64,000 bases of DNA from DATDAH01 sp963823495 (GCA_963823495.1 CAWGLV010000001.1:3410001-3474000), one strand, 5' to 3'; numbered from the stretch's first letter, positions 1 through 8,398 are shown. The notes: generated from the sequence alone by a model not told the origin. Program-made: numbers and translations.

Positions 1-351
1 GGCGACAGGACGACCCCGGCCCAGGTGGCCGGCGGCGCCACCAACTGGCGGACCGTGGACGGCGGCGGCGCCCACACGTGTGGCCGCAAGACCAACGGCC
101 GTCTGTACTGCTGGGGTTCTGACCTCTTCGGTCAGTTGGGCGACAACGCCGCCATCGGCGACAGAGCGACCCCGGTGCAGGTGGCCGGGGGCGCCACCGA
201 CTGGCGGATCGTGGACGCCGGCGGCGGTCACACGTGTGCCCGGACCAGCACCGGACGGCTGTTCTGCTGGGGCGGCGACGTCAACGGCCAGGTGGGCGAC
301 AACCCCACCTTCGCCAGCCAGCCGACCCCGGTCGAGGTCTACGTTCCCTGA
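1..351 (+). CDS. RCC1-repeat protein, C-terminal fragment (5' end outside window)
   Basis: The frame is open from the first base and stops with TGA at 349-351, so only the C-terminal ~116 residues are visible. They hold two near-identical ~50-residue repeats of the RCC1 type: each has a HTC dipeptide region, a LYCWG or LFCWG core and a GQ(L/V)GDN turn, and repeats are joined by a PVQVAGGATDW-like linker. In bacteria such repeats build beta-propellers, usually in secreted or surface proteins; the paired Cys in each repeat could form disulfides outside the cell. The molecular function cannot be read from this fragment. It is followed by 150 bp of spacer and then a membrane-anchored protein gene on the same strand. 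Confidence 0.8.
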   Translation, partial: GDRTTPAQVAGGATNWRTVDGGGAHTCGRKTNGRLYCWGSDLFGQLGDNAAIGDRATPVQVAGGATDWRIVDAGGGHTCARTSTGRLFCWGGDVNGQVGDNPTFASQPTPVEVYVP

Positions 352-454
352 CCGAGGAACCACGACCACCACATCAGCGCCGAAGTCCAGGCGGCGGTCA
401 CCGAACACAGATGACGCAGTTGCCCGGAGACGCGCGGCCCCGCGGGAGGAGTCA

Positions 455-503
455 GGACCTTCGCCTCCAGCGGTGACCCTCGGCGTCGTCCGAGACTGCG
501 GGG
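455..503 (+). promoter_or_regulatory. Putative leaderless promoter, copy 1 of 3
   Basis: A GGACCTTCGCCTC block at 455-467 lies ~30 bp before the GTG, and a -10-like GAGACT sits exactly 6 nt before it. The same two blocks with the same spacing precede both paralogues in this window (1490-1537, and the minus-strand copy at 9197-9244). Conservation across three loci suggests shared transcription control; the assignment as a promoter is inference. Confidence 0.45.
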
Positions 504-1307
504 GTGACCGACACCGATGTCCCGACAGGTCCCGGCGACGGCGACGGCGACGGCGATTCCGCCGTCGGATCCCCGCCTCGCTGGTGGGCCTGGGCCGCGG
601 CTGCCGCTCTCGTTCTGGTCGTTGCGGTGACCATCTGGGCGATCCAGGACGACGACGAGCCTGAGGAACCCACACCGTCCTCCACCACGACCACGACGAC
701 GACCACCACGACAGAACCGACCACGACCACCACCAGGACCACCACCCCGACCACCACGCCATCGCCGGCGCTCACCCTGGAAGCGCTCAGCGACCAGATG
801 GCGACGGTCGCCCCAGCCAGCATCAGCGCCCCGCCCTGGCAGTGCCGAGCATCGACCGCCGGGCCGCTTGCGGCGGGATCGATCGCGACCTGCATCCCTT
901 CGCCCCCGCCGACCGACGGCGAGATCCCCAATGTGACCGTGCTCGTCCTCGACAACGCCGGCACCTACGCCGCTGCGCACAGCGGAAACGATCATCTCCT
1001 CCTGAACCCGGGCGAACGCGATCGTCCGTTCCCTTCCGAGCCACCCGTCCCGCCGGGGCTGAACTGCACCAACCTCCTCGCCCCCGACTCGGCCTTCACC
1101 CAACTGGCACAAGCGGACCAGCTGACAGCCGAACAGACCTACTTCGCCGTGGTCCTCTACTACTTCACGCACGGTCGGTCCCCGCTCATGGACATCGACG
1201 ACAACGGCATCCCCTGCGAGACCCTCATCGACCCTTCGGTCGTGGACACCGTGTGGGCCGGAGGATGGATCGCCTGCCGCAACCCAGGAAGTCCCGGAAG
1301 CTGCTGA
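504..1307 (+). CDS. Membrane-anchored Thr-rich protein with C-terminal Excalibur-like motif (paralogue 1)
   Basis: 267 residues with GTG start. An acidic/Gly cytoplasmic tail (1-25) is followed by a WWAW start to one membrane helix (about 26-47) and DDDE at its outer edge. A long Thr-rich linker (about 55-90) follows, then a globular domain. The linker resembles a wall-spanning stalk, so the domain should lie outside the cell. Near the C-terminus the sequence DIDDNGIPCETL resembles the Excalibur calcium-binding signature (DxDxDGxxCE). Two paralogues at 1538-2332 and 8399-9196 share the architecture. This copy is the most divergent in the globular domain and ends with an extra Cys-containing tail. 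The domain's role is unknown. The start fits the conserved VTDT(D/E) beginning of all three. Confidence 0.7.
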   Translation: MTDTDVPTGPGDGDGDGDSAVGSPPRWWAWAAAAALVLVVAVTIWAIQDDDEPEEPTPSSTTTTTTTTTTEPTTTTTRTTTPTTTPSPALTLEALSDQMATVAPASISAPPWQCRASTAGPLAAGSIATCIPSPPPTDGEIPNVTVLVLDNAGTYAAAHSGNDHLLLNPGERDRPFPSEPPVPPGLNCTNLLAPDSAFTQLAQADQLTAEQTYFAVVLYYFTHGRSPLMDIDDNGIPCETLIDPSVVDTVWAGGWIACRNPGSPGSC

Positions 1308-1489
1308 CTCCGGCCCCCGGGCTTTCACGGTTCCCCGATGGCGAAGACAGGCCCGACGCGGACGGACCCTGTGGTTGCGGGTGCACTGGTCGCTGGAACC
1401 CGATCGGACGGACGAGGTGCTTCTCGCCCGGCTCACCGCGCGCAGACCAGATCAGTACGAGGGGCAAGGCGGTCCCTTCGGTGTGACCG

Positions 1490-1537
1490 GGACCTCTGCC
1501 TCTGCGACGACCATCCGCGTCGTCGGATACTGCTGGG
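1490..1537 (+). promoter_or_regulatory. Putative leaderless promoter, copy 2 of 3
   Basis: A GGACCTCTGCCTCTGCG block at 1490-1506 and GATACT six nt before the GTG at 1538 match the arrangement in front of the other two paralogues. The remaining ~180 bp between 1308 and 1489 shows no convincing gene. Confidence 0.45.
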
Positions 1538-2332
1538 GTGACCGACACCGAGAAACCCGTGGGTCCCGGCGAAGACGGCAACGGGGATGGCGCCACCGCG
1601 CCTCCTTGGTGGCGTCGCTGGTGGGTGTGGGCCGCCGCTGCCGTTGTGGTCCTGGTCGGCGTCGGGGTGACGATCTGGGCGGTCCAGGACGACGACAACG
1701 GCGAGGACACCACCCCGTCCACCACCACCACGACCGTGCCGACCACCACAACCACCAGCACCACCACGACGACCACCATGCCGACCACCACCACCGAGCC
1801 GACCACGACCACCGTCGAGGCCGTGGCCGCCTGGATCCAACAGCACTTCAACGACCGCTACGCCCAGTCCACACCCCCACCCGGGGTGGCTGGCCCGGAA
1901 CAGATCGTCTGCTCCGACACGGGGCCGATCGCCGTGGGCGGCGTACTCGCTTGTGAAGCAATCTCCACGACCGAGCCGGGATTCCCGCTGGAAGACGCCG
2001 GGCTGGTCATCTACGTGCTCGATTCCTCCGGACGGTCCGCCTGGACGGGAGGAACCGACCAGCCCCACTCGACCGAGGGCCTCATCGAGAGCTACCAGGC
2101 CGCCCCCCATGGCCTGTACTGCCGTGACCTCCTCGATCCCGGAAGGCCCGACCTGGGCACCGTCTTCCATGCGGGCACCACAACACCTGCATCCGGGTAC
2201 CTCTCGTCGCTGGTGTACTGGTCCCTGGAGGGCGAACCCGACCGGATGGACGCCGACCTCAACGGGATCCCCTGCGAGACCCTGTATGCCCCCGAGGTCG
2301 TCGCCCAGGTCCTCGCCGGCGGCCCGGTCTGA
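1538..2332 (+). CDS. Membrane-anchored Thr-rich protein with C-terminal Excalibur-like motif (paralogue 2)
   Basis: 264 residues, GTG start. The order is short acidic N-terminus, PPWWRRWWVWAAAA lead into one membrane helix (about 25-52), DDD edge, Thr-rich stalk (about 60-95), then a domain starting EAVAAWIQQHFNDRY. Two Cys pairs are visible (VCSDTGP/LACE and YCRDLL/PCETL). It ends in DADLNGIPCETLY, an Excalibur-like acidic loop. It is closely similar to the product of 8399-9196 across the whole length and less so to 504-1307. It is probably an outward-facing, calcium-dependent surface protein; the ligand is unknown. The 230-bp spacer before it argues for its own promoter. Confidence 0.7.
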   Translation: MTDTEKPVGPGEDGNGDGATAPPWWRRWWVWAAAAVVVLVGVGVTIWAVQDDDNGEDTTPSTTTTTVPTTTTTSTTTTTTMPTTTTEPTTTTVEAVAAWIQQHFNDRYAQSTPPPGVAGPEQIVCSDTGPIAVGGVLACEAISTTEPGFPLEDAGLVIYVLDSSGRSAWTGGTDQPHSTEGLIESYQAAPHGLYCRDLLDPGRPDLGTVFHAGTTTPASGYLSSLVYWSLEGEPDRMDADLNGIPCETLYAPEVVAQVLAGGPV

Positions 2333-2457
2333 CTGACGCCACAGAGATCGGAGCCGTGCCGGCCCGTGGGTACATCACGACAGGTTCGCCGGACGACATG
2401 CGCCTCGCAGTGGCTCCGCGGCGCTGGGTCACCCCTCGCGGCGGACCCCCTGAGCGC

Positions 2458-3336
2458 TCACTCCCCGGTCAGCATGCGGTTGACGATCATGTCGATGTCG
2501 TAGCGGTCATCGGCGCCGGGGAGCTCCTCGCGGTCGAAGGCCCCCAGCACCTCCTCGCAGCGCTCGGCGGCGAACTTGCGGGAGTGGGCGTGGGTGACGA
2601 TGACGAAGTCGCCCCGCTGGACACCGGCCACGGCCCGGGCGGCGAGATCTTCGGCGGGCATGCCCTGGTCGAAGAGCTGCTTGGCCATGTCGTGGCCCAT
2701 GGCGTTGGTCCCGACATCGTCGGGCCGGTTGCGGTCCGCTTCCCACAGCCGGGTGCTCACCAGGCCGGGGCACAGGACGCTGACCCCGATGAAGTCCGGG
2801 ACCTCACGGCGCAGGACGTCGGAGAAGGCGAGCACGGCGTGCTTGCTCGCGGTGTAGGGCGCGCTCATGGCGTTGGGGACCCCGAGGCTGTGCTCAGAGC
2901 CGGTGGTCACGATCCGACACGGGGTGCCCTGCTCGAGGAAGCGACGGCCGAACTCGACCATGCCGATGAAGGGCCCGAGGGCGTTGACCTCGAGCACCCA
3001 GCGCATCTCCTCCAGCGGGGTCTCCAGGAGCAGGTTGGTGCCGACGACACCGGCGTTGTTCCACATCAGGTCGACGCCGTCCAGTGCCTCCCAGGCCCGG
3101 TCGGCGAGAGCCCGCACGTCGTCGGGGTCGGTCACGTCACAGCGGGTGGCCGCACCCCGGGTGCCCTTGGCCTCGACGGCCCGCGCCGTCTCCTCCGCCG
3201 CCTCGAGGTCGACGTCGGCGGCCATCACGTCCATCCCGGCCTCCGCGAGGGCGAGACAGAGCGCCCGACCGATGCCGCTGCCCCCGCCGGTCACCACCCC
3301 GGCCTTCCCGGTCAGGTCACCCTGCAGTCCCGCCAT
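2458..3336 (-). CDS. Short-chain dehydrogenase/reductase
   Basis: 292 residues; ATG chosen because a GGGAG ribosome site lies just upstream, although the frame is open further. Classical SDR: the NAD(P) glycine motif VTGGGSGIG lies at 14-23, NNAG at 93-96, and the catalytic Tyr161 and Lys165 (YTASK) follow a Ser-containing strand around 146-150. An Asp at the end of the second strand (AADVD, about 41) favours NAD over NADP by family rule. The C-terminus is longer than in minimal SDRs and carries an extra helix-rich tail. The substrate is unknown. It is divergently transcribed from the metallo-beta-lactamase-fold gene with only 68 bp between the starts, so the two may share control. Confidence 0.8.
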   Translation of the reverse strand: MAGLQGDLTGKAGVVTGGGSGIGRALCLALAEAGMDVMAADVDLEAAEETARAVEAKGTRGAATRCDVTDPDDVRALADRAWEALDGVDLMWNNAGVVGTNLLLETPLEEMRWVLEVNALGPFIGMVEFGRRFLEQGTPCRIVTTGSEHSLGVPNAMSAPYTASKHAVLAFSDVLRREVPDFIGVSVLCPGLVSTRLWEADRNRPDDVGTNAMGHDMAKQLFDQGMPAEDLAARAVAGVQRGDFVIVTHAHSRKFAAERCEEVLGAFDREELPGADDRYDIDMIVNRMLTGE

Positions 3337-3404
3337 GTCACTCCCCCTCTGGTCGCCCCCTCGGGGCTCGGGCGGCCAAGGTACTGGTCTGCCACGATGG
3401 TCGG

Positions 3405-4355
3405 GTGACCAGGACCGCGCCGTACACCCGGGGTCTGCACGAGGTCGGTGACGGGGTCTTCGTCTGGCTCCAACCCGACGGCGGCTGGGGCTGGAGCAAC
3501 GCCGGGCTCCTACGCGGCGAGGGGGGCTCGTTGCTGGTCGACACCCTCTTCGACCTGGGCCTGACCCGGGCCATGCTCGACGCCATGGCACCCATCACGG
3601 CCACGGCCCCGATCGCCACCCTCGTCAACACCCATGCCAACGGCGACCACTGCTACGGCAACCAGTTGGTCACCGGCGCCGAAGTCATCGCCTCGGCCGC
3701 CTCGGCGGCGGAGATGGAGCAGCTTCCGCCTTCCACCCTCGGGGCGATGACGAGCCTGGATCTCGGCGAGGTGACCAACCGGTACATCGCCATGGCCTTC
3801 GGCCCCTTCACCTTCGACGACATCGAGCCACCGCACCCGGACCGGACCTTCTCGGGCGCCCTGAGCATCGAGGTGGCCGGGCGACCGGTCGAACTGATCG
3901 AGGTCGGTCCCGCCCACACCGCCGGCGACGTCATCGTCCACCTGCCCGATGCGGCCACGGTCTGCACCGGCGACATCCTCTTCCACGACGGCACGCCCAT
4001 CATCTGGGACGGACCCGTCCAGAACTGGCTGGACGCCTGTGACCGGATCCTCGACCTCGACGCCGAGGTGATCGTCCCCGGCCATGGCCCGCTGGCCGAC
4101 GCCGAGGCCGTCGAGGACACCGCCGCCTACCTGCGCTTCGTGCGGGACGAGGCCATGGCCCGCCACGCCGCGGGCCTGTCGGCCACTGACGCGGCCTGGG
4201 ACATCGACCTCGGGGACTACGCCGAGTGGGGCGAGTCCGAGCGCGTGGCCCTCAACGTCGACGCCGTCTACCGGGAGATCGACCCCGCCTACGACTCCCC
4301 CGGGGTCCTCCCCCTCTTCACCCTCATGGCCGAGATCGCCGCCGCCCGCCCCTGA
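3405..4355 (+). CDS. MBL-fold metallo-hydrolase (THANGDH variant)
   Basis: 316 residues, GTG start at the first codon after the intergenic space. The metallo-beta-lactamase fold is shown by the metal site T-H77-A-N79-G-D81-H82, then H171 in a PAHTAGD segment, D190 in CTGD, and H227 in VPGHGP. The usual second His of HxHxDH is Asn79, a variant seen in a branch of cytoplasmic MBL hydrolases with a THxNGDH core. It probably hydrolyses an ester or thioester; the substrate is unknown. It is divergent from the SDR at 2458-3336 and convergent with the secreted protease gene, with a hairpin in between. Confidence 0.8.
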   Translation: MTRTAPYTRGLHEVGDGVFVWLQPDGGWGWSNAGLLRGEGGSLLVDTLFDLGLTRAMLDAMAPITATAPIATLVNTHANGDHCYGNQLVTGAEVIASAASAAEMEQLPPSTLGAMTSLDLGEVTNRYIAMAFGPFTFDDIEPPHPDRTFSGALSIEVAGRPVELIEVGPAHTAGDVIVHLPDAATVCTGDILFHDGTPIIWDGPVQNWLDACDRILDLDAEVIVPGHGPLADAEAVEDTAAYLRFVRDEAMARHAAGLSATDAAWDIDLGDYAEWGESERVALNVDAVYREIDPAYDSPGVLPLFTLMAEIAAARP

Positions 4356-4361
4356 GGATCC

Positions 4362-4411
4362 GTTCTGGGCCCTCCCACCCGCGGCCCACAACGGGTCGTG
4401 GGGCCCAGAAC
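4362..4411. terminator. Bidirectional hairpin between convergent genes
   Basis: Arms GTTCTGGGCCC (4362-4372) and GGGCCCAGAAC (4401-4411) are perfect complements, with an inner CCCAC/GTGGG pairing in the loop. The gene ends on both sides converge here, so a two-way terminator is the simplest reading. The same outer arm sequence occurs at 34940-34989. Confidence 0.6.
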
Positions 4412-4418
4412 GAGTGGA

Positions 4419-6020
4419 TCAGGGAATCGGGGCGTACCGCCGGAAGCTCCACCGGCCGTTCGCGCTACGACCGGGGAGGTCGTTGGCCAGTCCGACCCAA
4501 CGACCCGCGACGGGCGGCACGGCCTGGCCGTAGCGGATCATCTGCTGGGGGGTCCCGCTGGTGAGGCTGCGCCGGAAGCGCCAGCGGGAACCCCGGACCA
4601 TGCCCGGGTCCGTGCGGCCGTTGCCGTCCCAGTCCCCGGCGACCGGGATGTCGTTGCGGTGCCCGAAGGTGAACGTGGCGAACGGGGGTCCGGTCGAGTT
4701 CCGGTTGCGGACCCGCCAGATGTTGCCGTCGACCATCCCCGGCGTGTCGACGCCGTCCCCGTTCCAGTCCCCCACCACCGGTCGCTGGCCCGGGGCGCCG
4801 AAACGAAACACCCGGACCGGGGCGCCAGGGGTGTTGCTGTTGCGCAGCAGCCACCGGTTGCCCCGTACGACCCCGGCGGTCTCGGTGCCGTTGCCGTCCC
4901 AGTCCCCGCAGACCGGACGGTCACCGGGGTTGCCGTAGAAGAACACCTTGGTGGGCCCACCCGAGTTCAGGTTGTTGCGCAGGCGCCACTGGTTTCCCCG
5001 GACCACGCCCGGCGTCTCGACGCCGTCGCCGTTCCAGTCACAGGACAGGACCTTGTCCCCCGGCTGACCGAAGGTGGCCCGCTTGACCGGTGGCCCCACG
5101 CGGCGGGCCCGCACGCCGTGCCGCCCGGCCGCAGAGGAGCGCTCACCCGACACCGGCCAGGTGTTGTGCCGACACCCGTTGAGGCCCTTGGACTGCTGCT
5201 GCATCACCGGCGCGGGTTGACCGCCGCCGGGACAGCCCGCGTGGCCGAAGCCCATCCAGTGCCCCACCTCGTGGTTGACGACGTAGTGCCGGTAACCGTC
5301 GAGGGACCCGCCACCGCCCCGCCAGGAGTCGGTGGCCTGCTGCCAGCGGGTCTGGTTGATGATCACACTGCGTCCCACGCGACAGGACCACGCGCTGCTG
5401 CAGGGTGAGCCGAAGGACGGCACCGTCGCCGCCTCGGCCAGGTAGACGGTGAAGGCGCCACCGCGGTCCACCTGCCGGAACTCGATGGCCCCGCCCAGCG
5501 ACCAACCGCGGGGGTCGTTCAGGGTCTGGTTCACGTGCAGGGCGAAGTACTGGGTGTTGGCCCGGATGCGTCCGCGGGTGGACAGGGAGTAGGTGTAGGT
5601 CCGACTCTGGGGCGCCAACTCCGTCCCGCCGCTCTCGGTGCCGCCCCGCGGGCGGGGGTCCTCGGGCCGGGGACCGACGGTGACGACCACCGGGTCACTA
5701 CGGGCGCTCTCCCCCGCTTCCGTCATGGCGCTGACCTCGTAGCGGTGACGGTCGCCGTCGTTCAGTCCGGTGTCGGTGTGGACGGCGGCCGACAGGTCGG
5801 TGACCGCCGCGACACGCCGGCCGTCGCGGTAGATCCGGTAGGCGGACACGCTCCCGGCGGCCGGTGCGGACCAGGTCAGGGTCACCGCGCCCTGACCGGG
5901 GACGGCCTCGACGTGCCGCGGTGGGGTTGGGCCCGGGGATGACGCCGCCGCCGGTCCGCCGGCAACGACCAGGGAGGCAACCCCCGCCAAGGCCCCGACC
6001 ACCGCCAGGATCCGCTGCAT
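4419..6020 (-). CDS. Secreted DUF3152-type metalloprotease-like protein with FnIII and beta-repeat tail
   Basis: 533 residues. A signal peptide (1-26, cleaved near AAAS) is followed by a fibronectin-III-like domain (about 33-115) and a linker. A DUF3152-like domain follows (about 136-290) containing HEVGHWMGFGH at 250-260, a metzincin-like zinc site (H250, E251, H254, H260). The C-terminal ~240 residues form about five repeats built on DWNGDG(V/T)ETPG(V/M)VRGN, resembling FG-GAP/VCBS-like blades with Asp-rich, calcium-type loops. It is probably exported and acts on protein or cell wall. A -10-like TACCGT lies 8 nt before the ATG. Its FG-GAP tail recalls the secreted protein at 39500-41326. 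Confidence 0.8.
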   Translation of the reverse strand: MQRILAVVGALAGVASLVVAGGPAAASSPGPTPPRHVEAVPGQGAVTLTWSAPAAGSVSAYRIYRDGRRVAAVTDLSAAVHTDTGLNDGDRHRYEVSAMTEAGESARSDPVVVTVGPRPEDPRPRGGTESGGTELAPQSRTYTYSLSTRGRIRANTQYFALHVNQTLNDPRGWSLGGAIEFRQVDRGGAFTVYLAEAATVPSFGSPCSSAWSCRVGRSVIINQTRWQQATDSWRGGGGSLDGYRHYVVNHEVGHWMGFGHAGCPGGGQPAPVMQQQSKGLNGCRHNTWPVSGERSSAAGRHGVRARRVGPPVKRATFGQPGDKVLSCDWNGDGVETPGVVRGNQWRLRNNLNSGGPTKVFFYGNPGDRPVCGDWDGNGTETAGVVRGNRWLLRNSNTPGAPVRVFRFGAPGQRPVVGDWNGDGVDTPGMVDGNIWRVRNRNSTGPPFATFTFGHRNDIPVAGDWDGNGRTDPGMVRGSRWRFRRSLTSGTPQQMIRYGQAVPPVAGRWVGLANDLPGRSANGRWSFRRYAPIP

Positions 6021-6116
6021 CGACGCCGACGGTAGTCGCGGCGCCCGTTGCGGCGACCCACCCGCTCCGGCACCGGATTCCAGGCTCAGAGCACGGGAAT
6101 CCGCTGCCGTTGCGCC

Positions 6117-6692
6117 TCAGGGCGCCGGTGCCACCTCGACCCGGTCGCGACCGAGCGCCTTGGCCTGCTGCTCGGCCGAGAAGGCCCGCTCGAACAGGTC
6201 CTGTGACCGCTCACCCTGGAGATGGGTGGCCACGCCGAAGGACGCCCTGACGCCAGTGGGCACCTGCGGGACGACGAGCTGGGCCACCGCCGCCCGAGCC
6301 TGCTCGGCCCGAGCGGCGGCCACCCCGGCATCGCCGCCGAGCAGCACCAGGAGGAAGCCATCGCTGCCCGTCGTCATCACCACGTCGAGCGGTCGGACCA
6401 CGTCCGGGAGGGCGTGACCCACCGCGCTCAGCACCTCGTCGCCGGCGTCGTAGCCGTGGTTCGCGTTGACGACGTGCATCCCGTCCAGGTCGGCGAGCAC
6501 GATCGAGAGGGGGACAGCGGCGGGCGTGAACTCGGCCACCACGACGTCGAGCGCCTCGGCGAACCGGTCCCCGCTGAACTGCAGGAGCCCTGTCCGTGGA
6601 TCACGCTGCAGCCCTCGCCGCAACCGCTCGGCCGCCCGCAGGATCACGTCGTCCTGCGCGGCCGACGGCGACTCGCTCTGATTACCAGCCAT
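6117..6692 (-). CDS. Degenerate GGDEF-domain protein
   Basis: 191 residues; the ATG at 6692 is preferred although the frame runs on through the tRNA-like repeats. The fold is that of a diguanylate cyclase domain: LADLDGMHVVNANHGYDAGDEVL (66-88) matches the metal and substrate helix region. The signature loop, however, reads GSDGF (109-113) rather than GGDEF, so the catalytic acidic residue is Gly. No membrane or PAS/GAF partner domain is present. It is likely inactive as a cyclase and perhaps a nucleotide sensor or a decaying gene. It lies beside the tRNA-Glu-derived repeats, with only 127 bp of spacer before them. Confidence 0.7.
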   Translation of the reverse strand: MAGNQSESPSAAQDDVILRAAERLRRGLQRDPRTGLLQFSGDRFAEALDVVVAEFTPAAVPLSIVLADLDGMHVVNANHGYDAGDEVLSAVGHALPDVVRPLDVVMTTGSDGFLLVLLGGDAGVAAARAEQARAAVAQLVVPQVPTGVRASFGVATHLQGERSQDLFERAFSAEQQAKALGRDRVEVAPAP

Positions 6693-6818
6693 CCTGACAC
6701 CCGAGTGTGCCACGGCATCGTCCTGGGCGACGCCATGGCGGCGGACGCGGCGGTCGAGGGCACGACCACCGGTCAGCAGGCGCATCTGCAGTGACGCCTG
6801 AGCCATTGGCCAGATCGA

Positions 6819-7020
6819 CGCCGCCCGCCGGACGCGAAACGACCCCCGCAGATCGCGGAGGTCGATGGCAGCCCCAACGGGGTTCGAACCCGTGTCTCCA
6901 CCCATGGGCACGGTGTGGTGTCCTCGGCGACACCGTCGCCGCCCGCCGGACGCGAAACGACCCCCGCAGATCGCGGAGGTCGATGGCAGCCCCAACGGGG
7001 TTCGAACCCGTGTCTCCACC
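6819..7020. repeat. 84-bp direct duplication carrying tRNA-Glu ends
   Basis: Bases 6819-6902 and 6937-7020 are the same 84-bp sequence, 118 bp apart. Each copy ends in the 37 bases of the tRNA-Glu 3' end (TGGCAGCCCCAACGGGGTTC onward). The copies differ only beyond these limits. It looks like a tandem duplication of an integration-site region. Confidence 0.85.
6866..6902 (-). repeat. Short copy of tRNA-Glu 3' end (att-like)
   Basis: 37 bp identical to the 3' end (acceptor and T arm) of the tRNA-Glu at 11520-11595. It is the outer copy of the duplicated unit. Confidence 0.75.
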
Positions 7021-7031
7021 TTGAGAGGGTG
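6984..7031 (-). repeat. 48-bp copy of tRNA-Glu 3' half (putative attR)
   Basis: 48 bp identical to 11520-11567, running from the encoded CCA through the T arm and into the anticodon stem-loop; homology stops at 7031/11567. The orientation matches the intact tRNA, as expected for the distal att site of an element inserted at a tRNA 3' end. Confidence 0.8.
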
Positions 7032-7143
7032 ATTTGGGCCGACACGGGTGGATCTAGGTGGACGCTAGCGGACAGAAATCCCTGCGGAATCGGGCGTCTT
7101 CCGACTCGTCGGGCCTCGACGGACGCCCTCGGACATCAGCGGA

Positions 7144-7166
7144 TGTGGGATCAGTGTGGGATGGGG
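7144..7166 (+). repeat. Islet end motif, left copy
   Basis: TGTGGGATCAGTGTGGGAT followed by GGGG; 20 of 23 bases match the copy at 11431-11453. It contains two TGTGGGA heptamers 11 bp apart. Confidence 0.6.
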
Positions 7167-7189
7167 TCACCCCGTGGGAACCTGTCCCC

Positions 7190-7264
7190 ATGGGCACCAG
7201 CGACCCCAGCGACGAGACCTTCATGGCCGAGGGTGTGCCGTCCGCATGCCGAATCCCACCATGA
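7190..7264 (+). pseudogene. Truncated relic of the 61-aa gene at 8113
   Basis: The frame starts MGTSDPSDETFMAEG, clearly related to MGTTNPSYETFLALI of the gene at 8113-8298. It then loses similarity and stops after 24 codons. The DNA also matches over the first ~40 bases. This is probably a leftover of a local duplication inside the islet. Confidence 0.5.
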
Positions 7265-7326
7265 CCACCAGGGGGGGTGACCCCCCGGTAGCCCGGCTGG
7301 GGTGGGACTCGACGGCGGTCCGAGCT

Positions 7327-7932
7327 TCAGCAGGTGACGGTGACGGTGAAGGTGCTGTTCGGGTCCCCGAGGAGGTACGGCACTTCACCGCTGATCGGGT
7401 CGATGTGCTGGAGCCGCACTCGCAGTGCATCGGCTGGCCCCGGTCCGGTACCGTCTGGGGGAAGGGGGCCGCCGTCATTCTCCGCAAGGATCGTTCCCCA
7501 GCCATTGGTTGGGCCGAAGTAGTTGTTGGCGTTGATCGTCGCCGTCCACCCGCAGTTGGCAATGGACCGGTTGAAGGTCACCAGATAGTCGTTCACGGGT
7601 TCGCCCCTCTTGACGACCGACGTGACCCCACGACCGGCGACCAACACCGGGTTGTTGTCGGCGTCGTTTCCGACTCGGGCGAAGAGCGGCAGGGCGGTCG
7701 GGGCGAGGTCGGCGACGCCCACGGACCCGTTGGCGATGTCGATGCCCTGGATGGTGCCGTTCTTGATGTCGATGCCCTGGATGGTGCCGTTGACGATCTT
7801 GGCGCTGTTCACCGAGTTGTTCGGCACCGAGGCCACAGCGATGCCTCCGGCGACCACCACCGTGGTCACGATCACCGATGTGATCGCCACCGCCAACCGT
7901 GAACCGAACACCCCAGTAGATGATCTGGTCAT
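7327..7932 (-). CDS. Exported/anchored protein with NGTIQGIDI repeats
   Basis: 201 residues; ATG at 7932 preceded by GGAGG at good spacing. An N-terminal hydrophobic segment (about 12-33) looks like an uncleaved signal or anchor. It is followed by short repeats NSVNSAKIVNGTIQGIDIKNGTIQGIDIANGSV-type units (about 38-66), a pattern common in actinobacterial surface proteins that form a right-handed helical stalk. A C-terminal beta-rich domain (about 75-201) has three Cys-poor strands and ends TVTVTC. The function is unknown. It lies at the distal end of the tRNA islet and is probably island cargo. Confidence 0.65.
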   Translation of the reverse strand: MTRSSTGVFGSRLAVAITSVIVTTVVVAGGIAVASVPNNSVNSAKIVNGTIQGIDIKNGTIQGIDIANGSVGVADLAPTALPLFARVGNDADNNPVLVAGRGVTSVVKRGEPVNDYLVTFNRSIANCGWTATINANNYFGPTNGWGTILAENDGGPLPPDGTGPGPADALRVRLQHIDPISGEVPYLLGDPNSTFTVTVTC

Positions 7933-8112
7933 GATGACCTCCGTGCCCGAACAGGCGAACCCTTCGGACCGGGACCTTCCCAGCGCCGCACGGGCAGGTC
8001 GATCTTCCCCAAGGAGATGATCCGGCACCAGAGGCTTTGGACCCCCCGGGGCAACCGGGGAACTGCCGTAACCGAGGCCACCACTCAGTGTTCACCGGTG
8101 GGAGAGTGCGGT

Positions 8113-8298
8113 ATGGGCACCACCAACCCCAGCTACGAGACCTTCCTGGCCCTGATCGAGGATGCCTTCCGGCGTCTGCTGGAGGAGCCGGAGGCCCGGG
8201 ACCATGTGGCCGGGTTCGCCTCCGGGGACGTGGCCTTCGTGGTCACCCGGGATGGGCTGGAGGTCCGGGCGACCGGGACGTACGGGAGCCGAAACTAG
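8113..8298 (+). CDS. Small conserved-looking protein, 61 aa
   Basis: ATG start with GGAGAG a few bases upstream. The product is acidic N-terminally, with a likely amphipathic helix (ETFLALIEDAFRRLLEE, 9-25) and then a short beta hairpin (DVAFVVTRDGLEVRATG). No known family is recognised. A decayed relative lies at 7190-7264, which supports it being a real gene. Positioned within the tRNA islet, between the surface protein and the Thr-rich paralogue. Confidence 0.45.
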   Translation: MGTTNPSYETFLALIEDAFRRLLEEPEARDHVAGFASGDVAFVVTRDGLEVRATGTYGSRN

Positions 8299-8398
8299 AC
8301 CAAGGCCGGGCGTCAACACGTATGTGTGTAAGAGCCGGTCAACGGCTGGGGAGAACTTCGCTTACCGCCAGCCCGCTCTTCTCCGACGGCGGCCAGCC

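Noticed and set aside
3084..3404. N-terminal extension of the MBL-fold gene
   Set aside because: The extension overlaps the divergent SDR, is Arg/Pro-rich, and the GTG at 3405 starts the conserved fold.
6866..7031. Two additional tRNA-Glu genes
   Set aside because: Only the 3' portion is present; no acceptor 5' strand or D arm, so these are fragments.
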